From assembly GCA_024364735.1 (NCBI GenBank), contig JAGFNQ010005662.1:179192-243191 (forward strand): a stretch of DNA of 64,000 nucleotides, in the 5' to 3' direction. The stretch comes from Boesenbergia rotunda. Its lineage: Eukaryota > Streptophyta > Magnoliopsida > Zingiberales > Zingiberaceae. The notes beneath the pieces are model-generated. The model did not search any database, was not told the DNA's origin, and worked only from the letters and a program-made list of their open reading frames with translations. The number at the start of each line of letters is the position of its first letter. Position 1 is the stretch's first letter. Made by a program: the position numbers and the translations under genes. Positions 9,929 through 21,605 of this stretch are shown in pieces.

Positions 9929-12168
9929 TTAAAGACACTGCTGTTCTCCCACTGCCATACATCTGACTCCCTTACCCTCCACATGCCTGTCAAAAGCTCT
10001 AGATGGAAGGGCCTTAGTGAAGGGGTCTGCCAGGTTGTCCTCCGATGCAATCTTGGCGACAGCCACTTCTCGCTTTACGATTTCTCGTATCAGGTGGTAC
10101 TTGCGCTCTATGTGCTTACTCACCTTATGGGCTCGTGGTTCCTTCGAGTTTGCAACTGCACCACTATTAACACAAAAGATTGTGATAGTTCTGGGCAAAC
10201 CAGGAATCACATCCAAGTCCATGATGAAGTCTCTGAGCCATACAGCTTCCTTAGCTGCCTCTGAGGCTGCCACATACTCAGCTTTCATGGTAGAATCCGC
10301 CACGCACTTCTGCTTGACACTCCTTCAGACAATGGCTCCACCTCCTAAAGTAAACACAAAACCTGAGATAGACTTACTTTTGTCCCTATCTGACTGGAAA
10401 TCTGAGTCCGTATAACCCATAGGGACTAATTGGTCTGCTCGATAAACCAGCATATAATCCCTAGTCCATCTCAGGTATTTCAATATATTCTTTACCGCTA
10501 TCCAATATCCCTGTCCAGGGTTACTTTGATATCTGCTAACCATGCCCACGGCAAAACAGATATCAGGTCTCGTGCACAACATAGCATACATGAGGCTTCC
10601 GACCGCTGAAGCATAAGGAACCACCTTCATTTCTTCTATCTCCTTTGATGTTTTCGGACACATCTCCTTGGATAGAGGAACTCCATGCCTGAAGGGTAGG
10701 AAACCCTTCTTGGAGTTTTCCATTCTAAAACGAGACAAGATTGTGTCAACATATGAAGCTTAGGATAAGCACAACATCCTTTTCTAGCGATCCCTTATGA
10801 CCTTGACCCCAAGGATGTGTGCCGCTTCTCCTAAGTCCTTTATATCAAACTGCTTTGATAGTCATACCCTTACGTCTGATAACACTTTGACATTGTTGCC
10901 AATTAATCAAATGTCATCTATGTAACGTACAAGAAACTCCACGACGTTTCCGTCACATCTCTTATACACACACGACTCATCCGAACTTTGAGTAAACCCA
11001 TATGACTGGATTACTTCGTCAAAACGGATGTTCCAAGACCTTGAAGCTTGCTTCAATCCATAAATGGATCGATTAAGCTTGCACACTAGATGCTCTTTTC
11101 CCTTGGCAATGAAACCTTCTGGTTGCTGCATGTAGATGGTCTCATCAAGGCTCCCGTTAAGGAAGGCTGTCTTGACATCCATCTGTTAAACCTCATAATC
11201 CATATGAGCTGCAATAGATAAGAGAATCTGGACTAACTTGAGCATAGCTACTGGCGAAATGGTTTCCTCATAATCGATACCCTCTTTCTGAGTGTACCCT
11301 TTCGTAACAAGCCTTGCTTTGAAGGTCTCAACCTTCCCATCTGATCCTCTCTTTCTTTTGTAGATCCACTTGCATCCAATGGCTTTTACACCATTGGGTG
11401 ATTCTACTAGCTCCAAGACATAGTTAGAATCCATCGATTCTATCTCGGATTTCATTGCCTTTTGCCAAGAATCTGCATCTTTGTCTTGGAGGGCCTCGTC
11501 ATAGGTCCAGGGATCCGGTTCATGTTTTCCCGGGACCAAGTCTGAAGACTCTCCCAAAAACATGTACCTTTCAGGCTGTCTCACAACCCTCCCACTGCGA
11601 CGAGGTACTACCTGTGTGTCCTGAGTGACACGCGGTGCAGTGACTTGTGGTGTGTCCCCTTGTACAATTGGTCCTGAAGTCGGAATGCCCCCCCTTAACT
11701 CATCCAGCATTAGTCTACTCTTTGGCTTATGGCTCATCATATAGTCATCTTCCAAGAATCTGGCATTTGTGTTGACAATTACCTTCTGATCCTCAGGATT
11801 ATAGAACAGACCACCCTTCGTTCCCCTGGGATAGCCTACGAGCAGACACACCTCTGTACGAGATTCCAACTTATCAGTATCTCCCTTCAGCACGTGTGCT
11901 GGACTACCCCAAATCCGAACATGTCCTAGACTGGGCTTGCGCCCAGTCCACAGTTCTGTGGGAGTACAGGGGACTGACTTAGATGGAACCAAGTTCACTA
12001 TGTATGCTGTCGTTTCCAAAGCATATCCCCAGAATGAATCAGATAAGTCTGAATAGCTCATCATTGACCTAACCATTTACATAAGTGTCCTATTCCTTCT
12101 TTCTGCAACTTCGTTCTGCTGGGGTGTGCCGGGTGCAGTTAGCTGGGACTGAATCCCAGCTTCTGACA
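9929..12168 (-). pseudogene. C pol remnant: integrase end, reverse transcriptase, RNase H
   Basis: From 12168 downward the minus strand reads the end of the integrase core (GTPQQNEVAERRN, including the catalytic Glu), then a stop, then 12076-11186 covering the integrase C-terminus and the RT start (KWIYKRKRGSDGK, EGIDYEETISPVA). A stop at 11185-11183 precedes QMDVKTAFLNGS and the RT active site as YIDDI (about 10907-10925). Frame is lost after that and recovers at 10738-10325 (end of RT, GYTDSDFQSD of RNase H) and 10303-9929 (rest of RNase H, ending TKALPSRAF). It resembles copia pol throughout. Several stops and frameshifts make it inactive. Confidence 0.88.
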
Positions 12169-13055
12169 GGTAGCTCCTAACTTGATCTTACTATGTTGTC
12201 AACCTAACTTTTTGACAAGTAAGATCAATAATTGGTTTCCTTCGGCTCTACAGAATAATAGCAGTGACTCCGATGGGGAGGATACTATTATTCGCATCTA
12301 AGTGTGCACCATTACACGACACCAAGACAATTATTTCTGATTATGTGCCTTCCGATGGAGAAGTCCACACGCTCTTCAATAATTTTCTACAGTCTTTTTT
12401 GACCCAGTGATCTGCAGAACAAGTCCATCCAATGGGGAGGAAGGCACTCAGAGCCGACGCGCAAACTTGTTCACATCACTTATCGAATTGTAATGGAAGC
12501 CGTGGGACCCTTAGGGTCCCTCTCCCACTTAGTAGTTTATCTCGAGGAATTTTCTAGCACTACGACACAACCAAGCACACAACCAACAATATGAAAATAA
12601 CAATAGTGAAAAATCCTAGATTTTTCAACTTTCATGGCCCCTTGGTCTCTCATGTGCCTCCAGTCGTGTCGTCATTTTGTCCACTCCTCCCTTCCTTCTG
12701 CGCATGCTACCTTGAGGGTTCTCCGAGCCAAAATGAAGAGTTAATTATTTACATCATTGATCCTATACTCCACGAAGGAGTGTACATGAAATCTAGATCA
12801 ACTGTAAAATAAAAAACTCGGCTTAACATGTGACGTCTTTAATTACAAAAGTTAAATACCTAGCCTCGTCAACCCCGAGGATTAATTAATTACAATAATT
12901 GCAAACATTCACACAAATAATATTTTGGCCATGAAGTTGGAATCTCGCGCCTGCAACACAGAGTTAGGCTACACACATCCACGCATCATCAAAATAAAAA
13001 TGAATGAAAAATTGCCAAAATAACCAATCCTAAACACACAAAGTCGGAAACCACA
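12169..13055 (-). other. C leader joined directly to the integrase fragment (internal deletion)
   Basis: Reading on the minus strand, the leader seen in A (5539-6400) runs to about 12190 and then changes abruptly to integrase coding sequence. Gag, protease and the integrase zinc-finger and first two catalytic Asp segments are absent, so several kilobases were removed by one deletion or were never present in the mobilised copy. Confidence 0.7.
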
Positions 13056-13067
13056 GCTCTGATACCA
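13056..13067 (-). promoter_or_regulatory. Primer-binding site of C
   Basis: GCTCTGATACCA on the plus strand is TGGTATCAGAGC on the minus strand, a perfect initiator tRNA-Met site two bases inside the 5' LTR. Confidence 0.9.
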
Positions 13068-13069
13068 AT

Positions 13070-13943
13070 TGTTGGGTATAGCTCTGCGGGTTTCCCTAGT
13101 AAATACCTAGTCGGTCCGAGAGACCTCTCTATGCCTACGGATTAAAAAATTCAATCCGAATAGAGAGTCATTTCCCATCGACAATCTCGTGTCGTATCGA
13201 ATGATCCAAATTGCAACTTAGCCAATTACTAAAATTGGCCTTGCAATTTGCTCCACCGTTCGACCACGGAAAAGGCGACGAGTTGATCACCGACTTTTGT
13301 GTTTATGGTTGGGGTCCAGTTAAGAATTTATTAAATATATTTTTCAAGCAAAACAATAAATTCTAACACATAAAATGACGAGACATATCAACATAGCACA
13401 TGCACGACACAAGGATATACAAAGGAGTGTTTGGAAAGTTATACCCTTCCGATCACCTCGCGGTCTTCTACCTTATGTCCCTCCCTTCGCAGACATCGTG
13501 TAGGCGATGATCTACCGTGATCTGAGTTAACCAAGAGCACCAACCAACCCACTTCTTCAACCGGCCGAAAACCCTAAGCCCTAGGGTTTGCGCCGCCGGC
13601 GCCTCCTCCCCTCCCTTTGCGCCGCCGTCCACCGGAGCCGGCTCCAAGCCCTCCGGATCAGAGGTACACCTCGAGAGGAAGATGAAGAAGAAGAAGAAGA
13701 TAAGAGACAACCTTCTTCTCAACCACAAAAACCCACACCACCTCTTCTTCTCCTTGCCTGCGGCGCCGGCGCAACCCAAGGTTGCGCTGCCTATAGCCGG
13801 CCGCCGGCCCCTCTTCCAACCTCCCTGAGCACCATGCAAGGTAGAGGACTCCTCTACCTTACTTCTGTAAGCCTCAGCTGGAGTTTGGTGGAGGAGGGAG
13901 GAAGAACCGAGGAGTTTCCTCCTCTTCTTCTTGTTGCGCCGCC

Positions 13944-13974
<31 letters not shown>

Positions 13975-14928
13975 GGTTTTTGGTCTTGGCTCTAGGATTG
14001 ATTCATTGGTTTGGTTTCTTGATCTCATAGGGTATTTATAGGGCTAAGGCAGGGACCAAGAGGAGGAGTTGGTTCTTGGCCCGCTAATGGATCAAAACCC
14101 GATCCATTAATTAAGATCCATTCCACTAAAGGATCTTAATTGAACTTACCTCACCAACCCCCATATTTTCATATGGGCTCCACATATTACGAGTCATCCA
14201 TCCCCCCATGTTTAAGATAATGCATGCCCGTTAATTAATTAAATTATTGATAATTTAAATTAATTAACTTCTGGGTCCTTGATTAGTACCACTCAACCTT
14301 TTCAACGTGTCGGATCAAATCCACCTACAGGGTTTGGCACAATTATCCTTTTGAGCTCATCAAGGGGGCATCATCATCCTGACTCACCAGGACACGAATT
14401 CCATCAATAATCATCGGCACATCATATTATTAATATTATTTCCCAACTTACCGGGTCTGTCGAACTAACAGAATAGATCTCGCCCTTTGATAAATCAAAG
14501 AAATAATAAATAATAATATATGGCCGATATTATTTCGGGATTAAGGGATCGCCCTTCATAATAACAACTGAGGTCCTATCCAATTATCTAGTCAGTACAA
14601 ATCGGATAACCTCAGATTTCGGTCCTGCTCAATGTACTCATAGCACACTATTGTAGTCCTATGGTCAAGACCAACCACACCTGACTACACTACAACCATC
14701 CCGATGGGTTGTCCAATTCCATCTAGGTTGTGAGTCTCTATTTATGATAAGTAAGGTACTGATAACATGATCTTCCGTGTGGCACCACACACCATGTTAT
14801 CTACAATGGAAAGCAATGGGACTTCATGTATGTACTATTATAAACAAACACCTAGTGTAGTGTGATTCTCTTTTCATAAAATATGTTCATATAATAAAAG
14901 TCATATCTTTCAGTATACACATCTTATA
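13070..14928 (-). repeat. C 5' LTR (1.86 kb)
   Basis: It is the partner of 8061-9913. The minus strand has a TATA box (CTATAAATACCC, about 14032-14045), then a leader with a (GA)/(CT) microsatellite near 13943-13970 and a GAA-rich tract near 13680-13705. Long open frames on both strands at 13468-14028 come from this GC- and purine-rich leader and also occur in the other LTR copies. Confidence 0.88.
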
Positions 14929-15706
14929 AAGTGCTACATGAGCCAAAAAATTGGACATTGAAAGGTGAACTGTCCCCGTTAGCAAAAGAGAGGTATATCT
15001 TTTTCTTTTGTCATTATAACATGTTTAGCGGTGTTATCTACCGGTACCTGGTGGGTAGATACGGATGCCACTAAACATGTCTGCAATTCTTTGCAGGGGT
15101 TCCAGGAAACCCGACATCTAGCTAAGCAAGAGATTACCATCTACATGGGATATGCTACGGAGGTGGCAACTATAGCAGTGGGAGTTATCTATTTGTCTTT
15201 AGATAGGAAGTAAAGTTTTGGTTTTAAGAAAATTACTTTTATGTGCCTAATTTTAAAAAGAACTCTGGTTCAGTTTCTGAAATAATGGATATTCTATTGC
15301 TTTTTGAAAAGTGGAATAGAAAGATTATCTATTTAGGAACATGGATAAGCAATTTAAGCAATTAAAATCAAAGTCTCCCATGATGCAAATAGTAGCTAAT
15401 AGCTCATCATTTAATCAAAATAAGAGAAAGGTTCCTTCCAAGATGAACCAAACATGTCCTTGGCATCTAAGGCTTGGTCATATTAACCTTAGTAGGATTC
15501 AAAGGACGATAGCCGATGGACCCTCGGGTTCATTGGTAGTGGGAGACTTCCTAACCTTTGAATCTTACTTGGAAGGTAAGACGACCAAGAGGCCTTTCAA
15601 GGCCGAGGGGTATAGAGCCAAAGATATGTTAGAATTGGTTCATTCTGATTTGTGTGTTCCTATGCCTATCCAGGAAAGAGGTAGCTTTGAGTACTTCGTA
15701 AGATGA
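14929..15706 (+). pseudogene. A gag end, protease and integrase zinc-finger remnants
   Basis: After C, the gag zinc knuckle resumes, but the second Cys is Ser and a stop lies next to the His, so the CX2CX4HX4C motif is broken. At 15031-15213 is protease; its active site reads DTDAT instead of the DTGAT/DSGAT of copia. At 15341-15706 is the pre-integrase region with WHLRLGH, but the two zinc-finger Cys are Phe and Tyr (FESYLEGK), then HSDLC with the first catalytic Asp. These losses make the enzyme set dead. Confidence 0.8.
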
Positions 15707-17606
15707 ATATTCAAAGTTAGGGATACATTTACTTGATGGCCGCAAGTCTGAATCTTTGATTGGTTCAAAGAATTCAAGACGGTTGTGGAGAAACATCAAG
15801 GTAAAGGTATCAAGACACTACGATCGGATCATAGTGATGGGTATCTCTTGGATGAATTTAGAACATACTTATCAGAGGTAGGGAGTCAATCCTAATTGAC
15901 TGCACCCGGTACACCCCAACAGAACTGTGCAGCAAAGCGAAGGAAAAGGGCTCTTATGGAGATGGTTAGGACAATGATGAGCTGCTCCGAGTTGTCAGAT
16001 TCGTTCTGGGGATATGCTCTTGAAATGGCAGTGTATATACTTGATACGATCTAGGTCAGTACCTTCTACCCATAGAAGTGTGGACTGAGCAAAAGCCTAG
16101 TCTAAGACATATTCGAACATGGGATAGCTCTGCACATGTGCTGAGAGGGGATACTGATAAGATTGGAATCTCGTGCGCTTGTTCGTAGGCTATCCTAGAG
16201 AAACGAAAGGTGGTTCTATAGTCCTAAAGAATTAGAGGGTAATCGTTGGCACGAATACCTGATTCTTAGAAGAAGACTATGTAATGAACCACAAGCTCAT
16301 GAGTAGACTAGTTCTTGAAGAATTAAGAGGGGATGTTCTAACCTTAGTACCAACTATACAAAAGGATACACCACAAGTCACTGCACCGCATGTCACAAAA
16401 GATACACAGGTGGTACCTCATCGTAGTGGAAGGGTTGTTAGTCAACCAGAAGGATTCATGTTCTTGGGAAAGTATTCGGACTCGGTCCCTAGCGACCATG
16501 AATCAAGATCCCTGGACCTATGATGAGGAACATCCGCTTTGAAGAGATAATCCAATTATATGGATTTGTTCAAAGGACGGATGAGATTTGTGTATGTAAG
16601 AATTGTGATAGAAACGTAGTGGTGTTCTTATACTATACATAGATAATATTTTGTTAGTTGGCAACAATGACAAAGTATTATCAGACGTAAGGGTATGGTC
16701 GTCCAAACAATTGATATGAAGGACTTAGGAGAAGCAGGACACATCCTTGACGATCGAAGTTCTAAGGGATCACCAGAGAAGGATGTTGTGCTTATCCCAA
16801 GCTTCATATAGAGACAGTGTCTTAACTCGTTTTAGCATGGAAACCTCCAAGAAAAGTTTTGTACTTTTCAGCTGTGGAGCTACTCTATCTAAGGAGATAT
16901 GTTTAGATTATCAAAGGAGATAGAATAGGTAATGGTAGTTCCTTTAGCGTCGGTTATAGGAAGCCTCATGTATGCTAAAAATGAGACCGGATATCTGCTT
17001 TGCCATGGGCATGGTAAGCAAATATCAGAGTAACCCAGGTAAAGGAAATTGGATTGCGGTAAAAGCTTATATTAGTGCCTGAGAAGGACTAAGGATTATA
17101 AGTCGGTTTACCAGGCAGACCAATTCCCTATGGGTTATACGGATACAGACTTCCAGTCGGATAGGGGCAAACGTAAGTATTTCTCGGGGTTTTGTGTTTA
17201 CTTTAGGAGGTGGAACCATAGGTTGGAGAAGTGTCGCACAGCCACTGTGTGATGGACTCCACCATGGAAGCTGAGTATATGGTAGCCTCTGGGGCAGCCA
17301 GGAAAGCTACATGGTTCAGGAACCTCAAGATGGACTTCGATGTGATTACTGGTTTGCTCAGAGCTATCACATTTTGTTGTGATTAAAATGGTGCAGTTGC
17401 AAACTCGAAGGAATCACGAGCCCATAAGGCGAGTAAAACACATAGAGCGCAAGTACCACCCAAGAGAGGAAAAGCTGTTGTTGCTTAGATTACATCAGAG
17501 GACAACCTGGAAGTTCTTTTCACAAAAGGACTTGATAGCGAGAGCATTAGGCATGTGAAGGATTAGGGAGTCAGATGTATGGCATTTTGAGAACAGCAAT
17601 GTCTTT
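15707..17606 (+). pseudogene. A integrase core, RT and RNase H, heavily decayed
   Basis: Short stretches in changing frames match the pol of C: the PQQN-type region near 15915, the integrase C-terminus at 16284-16523 (DTQVVPHRSGRVV), the RT active site as YIDN instead of YVDD near 16635, and RNase H pieces from about 16900 to 17600 (GYTDTDFQSD-like, then TMEAEYM-like). Stops and indels occur every few dozen bases. It is older or less constrained than the pol of C. Confidence 0.75.
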
Positions 17607-17623
17607 AAGTATAAGTGGGAGAT
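17607..17623 (+). promoter_or_regulatory. Polypurine tract of A
   Basis: AAGTATAAGTGGGAGAT sits immediately before the 3' LTR start TGTAAGATG. Confidence 0.85.
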
Positions 17624-20393
17624 TGTAAGATGTGTATACTGAAAGATATGAATTTCTTTATATGAACATCTTTAAAAGAGAATCACAACTACACTAGGTG
17701 CTTGTTTACATTAGTACATGCATAAAGTCCAATACTACGCATTGTAGAAAACATAGTGTGTGGTGATACACAGAAGATCATGTTATCTGTTCCCTACCTA
17801 GTATAAGTAGAGGCTCACAACCGAGATGGAATTGGACAACCCATCGGGATTATTGTAGTGTAATTAGGTGTGGTTGGTCTTGACCATAGGATTACACTAG
17901 TGTGTTTTGAGTACATTGAGCAGGATCAAAATCCGAGGTTATCCAATTTGTACTGACTCGATAATTGCATAGGACCTCAGACTTTATTATAGAGCACGAT
18001 CCCTTAATCCCGATATAATAACGGGCATATATTATTAATTATTATTTCTTTGATTTACCAATGGGCGAGATCTATTATGTTAGATCGATAGGCCCGGTAC
18101 GTTGGGAGATAATATTAATAATATGATGTGTCGTTGATTATTAACGAAATTCATGTCCTAGTGAGTCAGGTTGATAATGCCCCCTTGATGAGCTCAAAAG
18201 GTTCATCATGCTAAACCCTGCAGGTGGATTCGATCCGGCATGATGATAAGGTTGAGTGGTACTAGTCAAGGACCCAGAGGTTAATTAATTTAAATTGTCA
18301 GTAATTTAATTAATTAACTGACATTCGAGATCTTAAACATGGGAAGATGAACGACTCGTAATAAGTGGAGCTCATATGTAAATATGGGGGTTGGTGAGGT
18401 AATTCAATGAGGGTCCTTTAGTGGAATAGATCCTCATTAATGTACCGGGTTTGGATCTATTAGCAGGCCAAGATCCAACTCCTGCTCATGGTCCTTACCG
18501 TAACCCTATATATATCCTATGATGGCATGGAACCAATTTGATAATTAATCCTAAAGAATACAAGAAACCTAATCACTTCTCTCCTCCTCCTCCTCTCTCT
18601 CTCTCTCTATGACGCCTAAGACATCTTCTCCACGGGTGACCTGCATGCAACAAATAGCAAGGTTCTTTGCAATTGAGAAATTGCAATTATAATTGCAATT
18701 TTGCAATTAATCAAGGTAGCAGCCGAAATTCTCCAATTGGAGAATTAATTCTCCAACTTGCATACAACCAATCCAATCGGTTTCTCCCTTCTTGGAAAAG
18801 AGAAGGGTGTCGGCTTCTCCATCCTTGGAGTTGGGCGCCGGCTTCTCTTTGATTGGAGAAGAGAAGGGCATCGGCTACTCCAAGTTTGGAGTTGGGCGTC
18901 GGGTTCTCTTTGATTGGAGAAGAGAAGGGTGCCGACAACTCAAAGTTTGGAGTTGGGCATCGGCTTCTCTCTGCTTGGAGAAGAGAAGGGTGCCGGCATC
19001 TCCAAGTTTGGAGTTGGGCGCCGGCTTCTCTCTGCTTGGAGAAGAGAAGGGCGCCGGCTTCTCCAAGTTTGGAGTTGGGCGCCGGCTTCTTGATGTTTGG
19101 AGTTGGGCGCCGGGTTCTCTCTGATTGGAGAAGAGAAGGGTGCCGGCAACTCAAAGTTTGGAGTTGGGCATCAGCTTCTCTCTGCTTGGAGAAGAGAAGG
19201 GTGTCGGCTTCTCCAAGTTTGGAGTTGGGCGCCGGCTTCTCTCTGCTTGGAGAAGAGAAGGGCGCCGGCTTCTCCAAGTTTGGAGTTGGGCACCGGCTTC
19301 TTGATGTTTGGAGTTGGGCGCCGGCTTCTCTCTGCTTGGAGAAGAGAAGGGCGCCGGCTTCTCCAAGTTTGGAGTTGGGCACCGGCTTCTTGATGTTTGG
19401 AGTTGGGCGCTGACTTCTCTCTGCTTAGAGAAGAGAAGGGCGCCGGCTTCTCCAAGTTTGGAGTTGGGCACCGGCTTCTTGATGTTTGGAGTTGGGCGTC
19501 GGCTTCTCTCTGCTTGGAGAAGAGAAGGGCGCCGGCTTCTCCAAGTTTGGAGTTGGGCGCCGACTTCTTGATGCTTGGAGTTGGGTGTCGACTTCTCTGC
19601 GTGGAAGAAGGGCGCCGGCTTCTCTGTGCTTGGAGATGGGCACCGACTTCTCTGCGTGGAAGAAGGGCGCTGGCTTCACTGCTTGGAGAAGGCCAAGTTG
19701 CATGATCTGTTGGCTGCCGACTTCTGTGCGTGGAGAAGGGACCTAGAGCACCAACTGCGGACTGTGGAGGAGTTGCTCTCCAAGGAACAATGTCGGTTCC
19801 AACTTTGTCTTGAAGCAACTCACAGTTCGGTCACCGACGATGGAGGAAAAGAATGATAGGGTTTGTGTTTGGATTATCTTCTCCTTAGGAATGGTCGGTG
19901 GCATCCCTTTGGTTAGGGATTGATTGGCGCAAGGAGAAGGGATCGACTTGGTGACCACGGGTCTTGGTAGATCGTCGCCCACACGACGTCCAATAGGGGA
20001 GGGTCATACGGTAGAAGATCGTAAGGTAATGGAAGGTATATTTCTTCCTTGGCTCCTTCATTCTTATTTGTGTCTTATTTATTTGCCTCGTTATTTCATG
20101 TGAGTTATTTAATTATTTTAATTCTGAATTATAGCCAATAATTAATTAACTGGACCCCAACTATAAATACAAGGCGATCAAATCGTTGCCTTTTCCGCGG
20201 TCGAACGATTGCGCAAATCACAAGGCCGATTTTGGTAATTGGCCGAGTTGTGATTTGGATCGTTCGATATGGCACGAGATGGTCGTAGGGAGATGTGTCT
20301 CGATTCGGATTAATTTTTTAATCCGTAGACATGGAGAGTTCTCCCGGATCGACCGAGTATTGGCTTAGGAATCCCGTAAAGTCATACCCAACA
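17624..20393 (+). repeat. A 3' LTR (about 2.8 kb)
   Basis: It begins TGTAAGATGTGTATACTG and ends CATACCCAACA. It is about 460 bp longer than the 5' LTR, accounted for by the larger minisatellite at 18780-19710. Confidence 0.88.
18780..19710. repeat. Expanded hairpin minisatellite in A 3' LTR
   Basis: It has the same units as 4366-4830 but about eleven 60-bp units plus about five 30-bp units. From 19302 on, 60+30 pairs repeat as 90-bp higher-order units (TGATGTTTGG at about 19302, 19392, 19482 and a variant at 19570). Each long unit carries the CTTGGAGAAG/CTTCTCCAAG inverted repeat. Large overlapping open frames on both strands (up to about 220 codons) are repeat artefacts. Confidence 0.85.
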
Positions 20394-21259
20394 TGGTTAC
20401 TATTGTAGCCTATATATACCTCATGAGTCATGAGACCAAGGCAATAACAACAAACCCTAAGCTTTTCCCTCCTCTCCCTCTCTCCCATCTCTCTCCTAGG
20501 GTTGCGGCGCCGCAACCTTCCAAGGTTGGTGACCGATGGCAACAAGGAAGCAAAGAGGATGGGAGAAAGGTTTTTCTTCTTCCTCTCTTCACCCTTTGGC
20601 CGGTGCATCCATACAATAGGGTTTAGGGTCGGCGGCGCAAGGAGGAAGCAAGGAAGTGGTCGGCGGTGCACTTCTTGGTGAAGTGTTGGCCGGCACAAGG
20701 AAGAAGAAGGAGGAAGAATCTAGGGTTTAGGTTTTCTCTACTTCTTTCCTTCTCTTCTCTTCTCTTCATCTTGGGAGCCGGCGCAAGAAAGCAAAGGAGG
20801 GATTGCCTTCTTCCTTTGGCCGGCGGCGACAAGGTGGGAGCTAGGGTTTGGCGCAAGCAAAAGGAGAAACAAGGTGGTCTTTGGTGGCTTCATTTCTTGG
20901 AAGACCGTCGCCCACACGACATAGAAGAAAAGGATAGGAATACGATAGAAGATTAAGAGGTAATCAAGAGGTATAAATCTTGTTATTGTTCTAGTTTAAT
21001 TATTGTATTCATTGTATATCATGGACCCCGAAGATAAACACAAAAACTGGCGATCTAATCATCATCTATTCCGTAGCTAATCGATGAAGGAGTTAGAATT
21101 GCTTGAACAACAAGTTTGTTCAAGCGATCACTTAAACGAATAGCACGATGATGTAAAAGGTTATTTGGGAAGTTTCTTTCCATCCGGATTGTTTCTATTT
21201 AATAGAAAATTTTAATCTGGGAACATGGAGAGGATTCTTGATCCGAATCGAAACCAACA
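20394..21259 (+). mobile_element. Solo LTR B, right part
   Basis: It continues B after element A with CTATATATACC (TATA-like, about 20409-20419), a CT-rich leader, GC-rich sequence and the terminus CGAAACCAACA at 21259. The duplication ATAAC follows at 21260-21264. Open frames here lie in the leader of the LTR and have no recognisable protein. Confidence 0.85.
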
Positions 21260-21435
21260 ATAACGCCGTGTTAAAGGCACCTCGATGGTAGCTCCTGAGC
21301 AAGAAGGTTGAGCAACGTTAAGGGTGAATTCCTCTTTAAGGGCGCCTTCGCTGGTAACTCCTGAGCCAGGAGATTGAGCCACGTTTAAAGCAAACGCCGC
21401 GTTAAGAGCACCTTCTTTAGTATGTGATGGCTTTG
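21260..21435. repeat. 66-bp tandem array in G, right half
   Basis: Unit cores start at about 21301 and 21368. When B (and one ATAAC) is set aside they fall 66 and 67 bases after the last unit on the left side, so the array was intact before B arrived. Confidence 0.82.
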
Positions 21436-21605
21436 CTTTTAACTCTTGGCATGCCTTTTATTATAAAAAACAACAAGATATACATATTATGAAAAACATT
21501 AGGATAGACAAAGAAATCCCATACTCGTTTAGTGTGGTGCGGCTATATGTGATTGACACTCCTTGGTCAATCCAGCTTCTTACCATCCGAGCCTTGTAGA
21601 TAAAG
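21436..21605 (-). pseudogene. G pol, extreme C-terminus (gypsy integrase tail)
   Basis: On the minus strand from 21605 the reading continues the integrase tail seen at 33041-33220, with LQGSDGKKLD and a SVNH motif, as in gypsy pol ends of the type 'YYL-x-D-x-x-G-K-x-L-x-R-P-W-x-x-x-H-L'. The two parts are separated by D. It is followed on this strand by AT-rich sequence and then the 66-bp array. Confidence 0.6.

Larger units (their letters stand above)
7055..14928 (-). mobile_element. Element C: copia retrotransposon with deleted interior and a doubled LTR
   Basis: It is flanked by the perfect duplication AAGTG (7050-7054 and 14929-14933). On the minus strand it reads 5' LTR (14928-13070), primer site, leader, pol fragment (12168-9929), polypurine tract, 3' LTR (9913-8061), then an extra LTR piece (8060-7055). 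Gag, protease and most of integrase are missing. The outer terminus at 14928 reads TA where the canonical end would be CA on this strand (one changed base). Confidence 0.88.
3214..20393 (+). mobile_element. Element A: decayed Ty1/copia retrotransposon inside solo LTR B
   Basis: The 5' LTR is 3214-5524, the primer site 5527-5538, gag remnants 6586-7049, pol remnants 14929-17606, the polypurine tract 17607-17623 and the 3' LTR 17624-20393. Element C (7055-14928) is inserted in gag. The flanks of A (AAAAC left, TGGTT right) do not match, so no target duplication is visible; a few bases of B were probably lost at the junction. The order protease, integrase, RT, RNase H identifies copia. All domains carry stops and frameshifts. 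Confidence 0.85.

Noticed and set aside
18711..19856. Many overlapping long open frames on both strands (up to about 220 codons)
   Set aside because: They follow the 60-bp unit of the LTR minisatellite in all frames; unit length is a multiple of three and GC-rich. No domain, start context or conservation beyond the repeat.
20393..20960. Possible host gene start (ATG, CT-rich leader, glycine/arginine-rich frames)
   Set aside because: The stretch is the right part of solo LTR B, proven by the ATAAC duplication and alignment with related LTRs.
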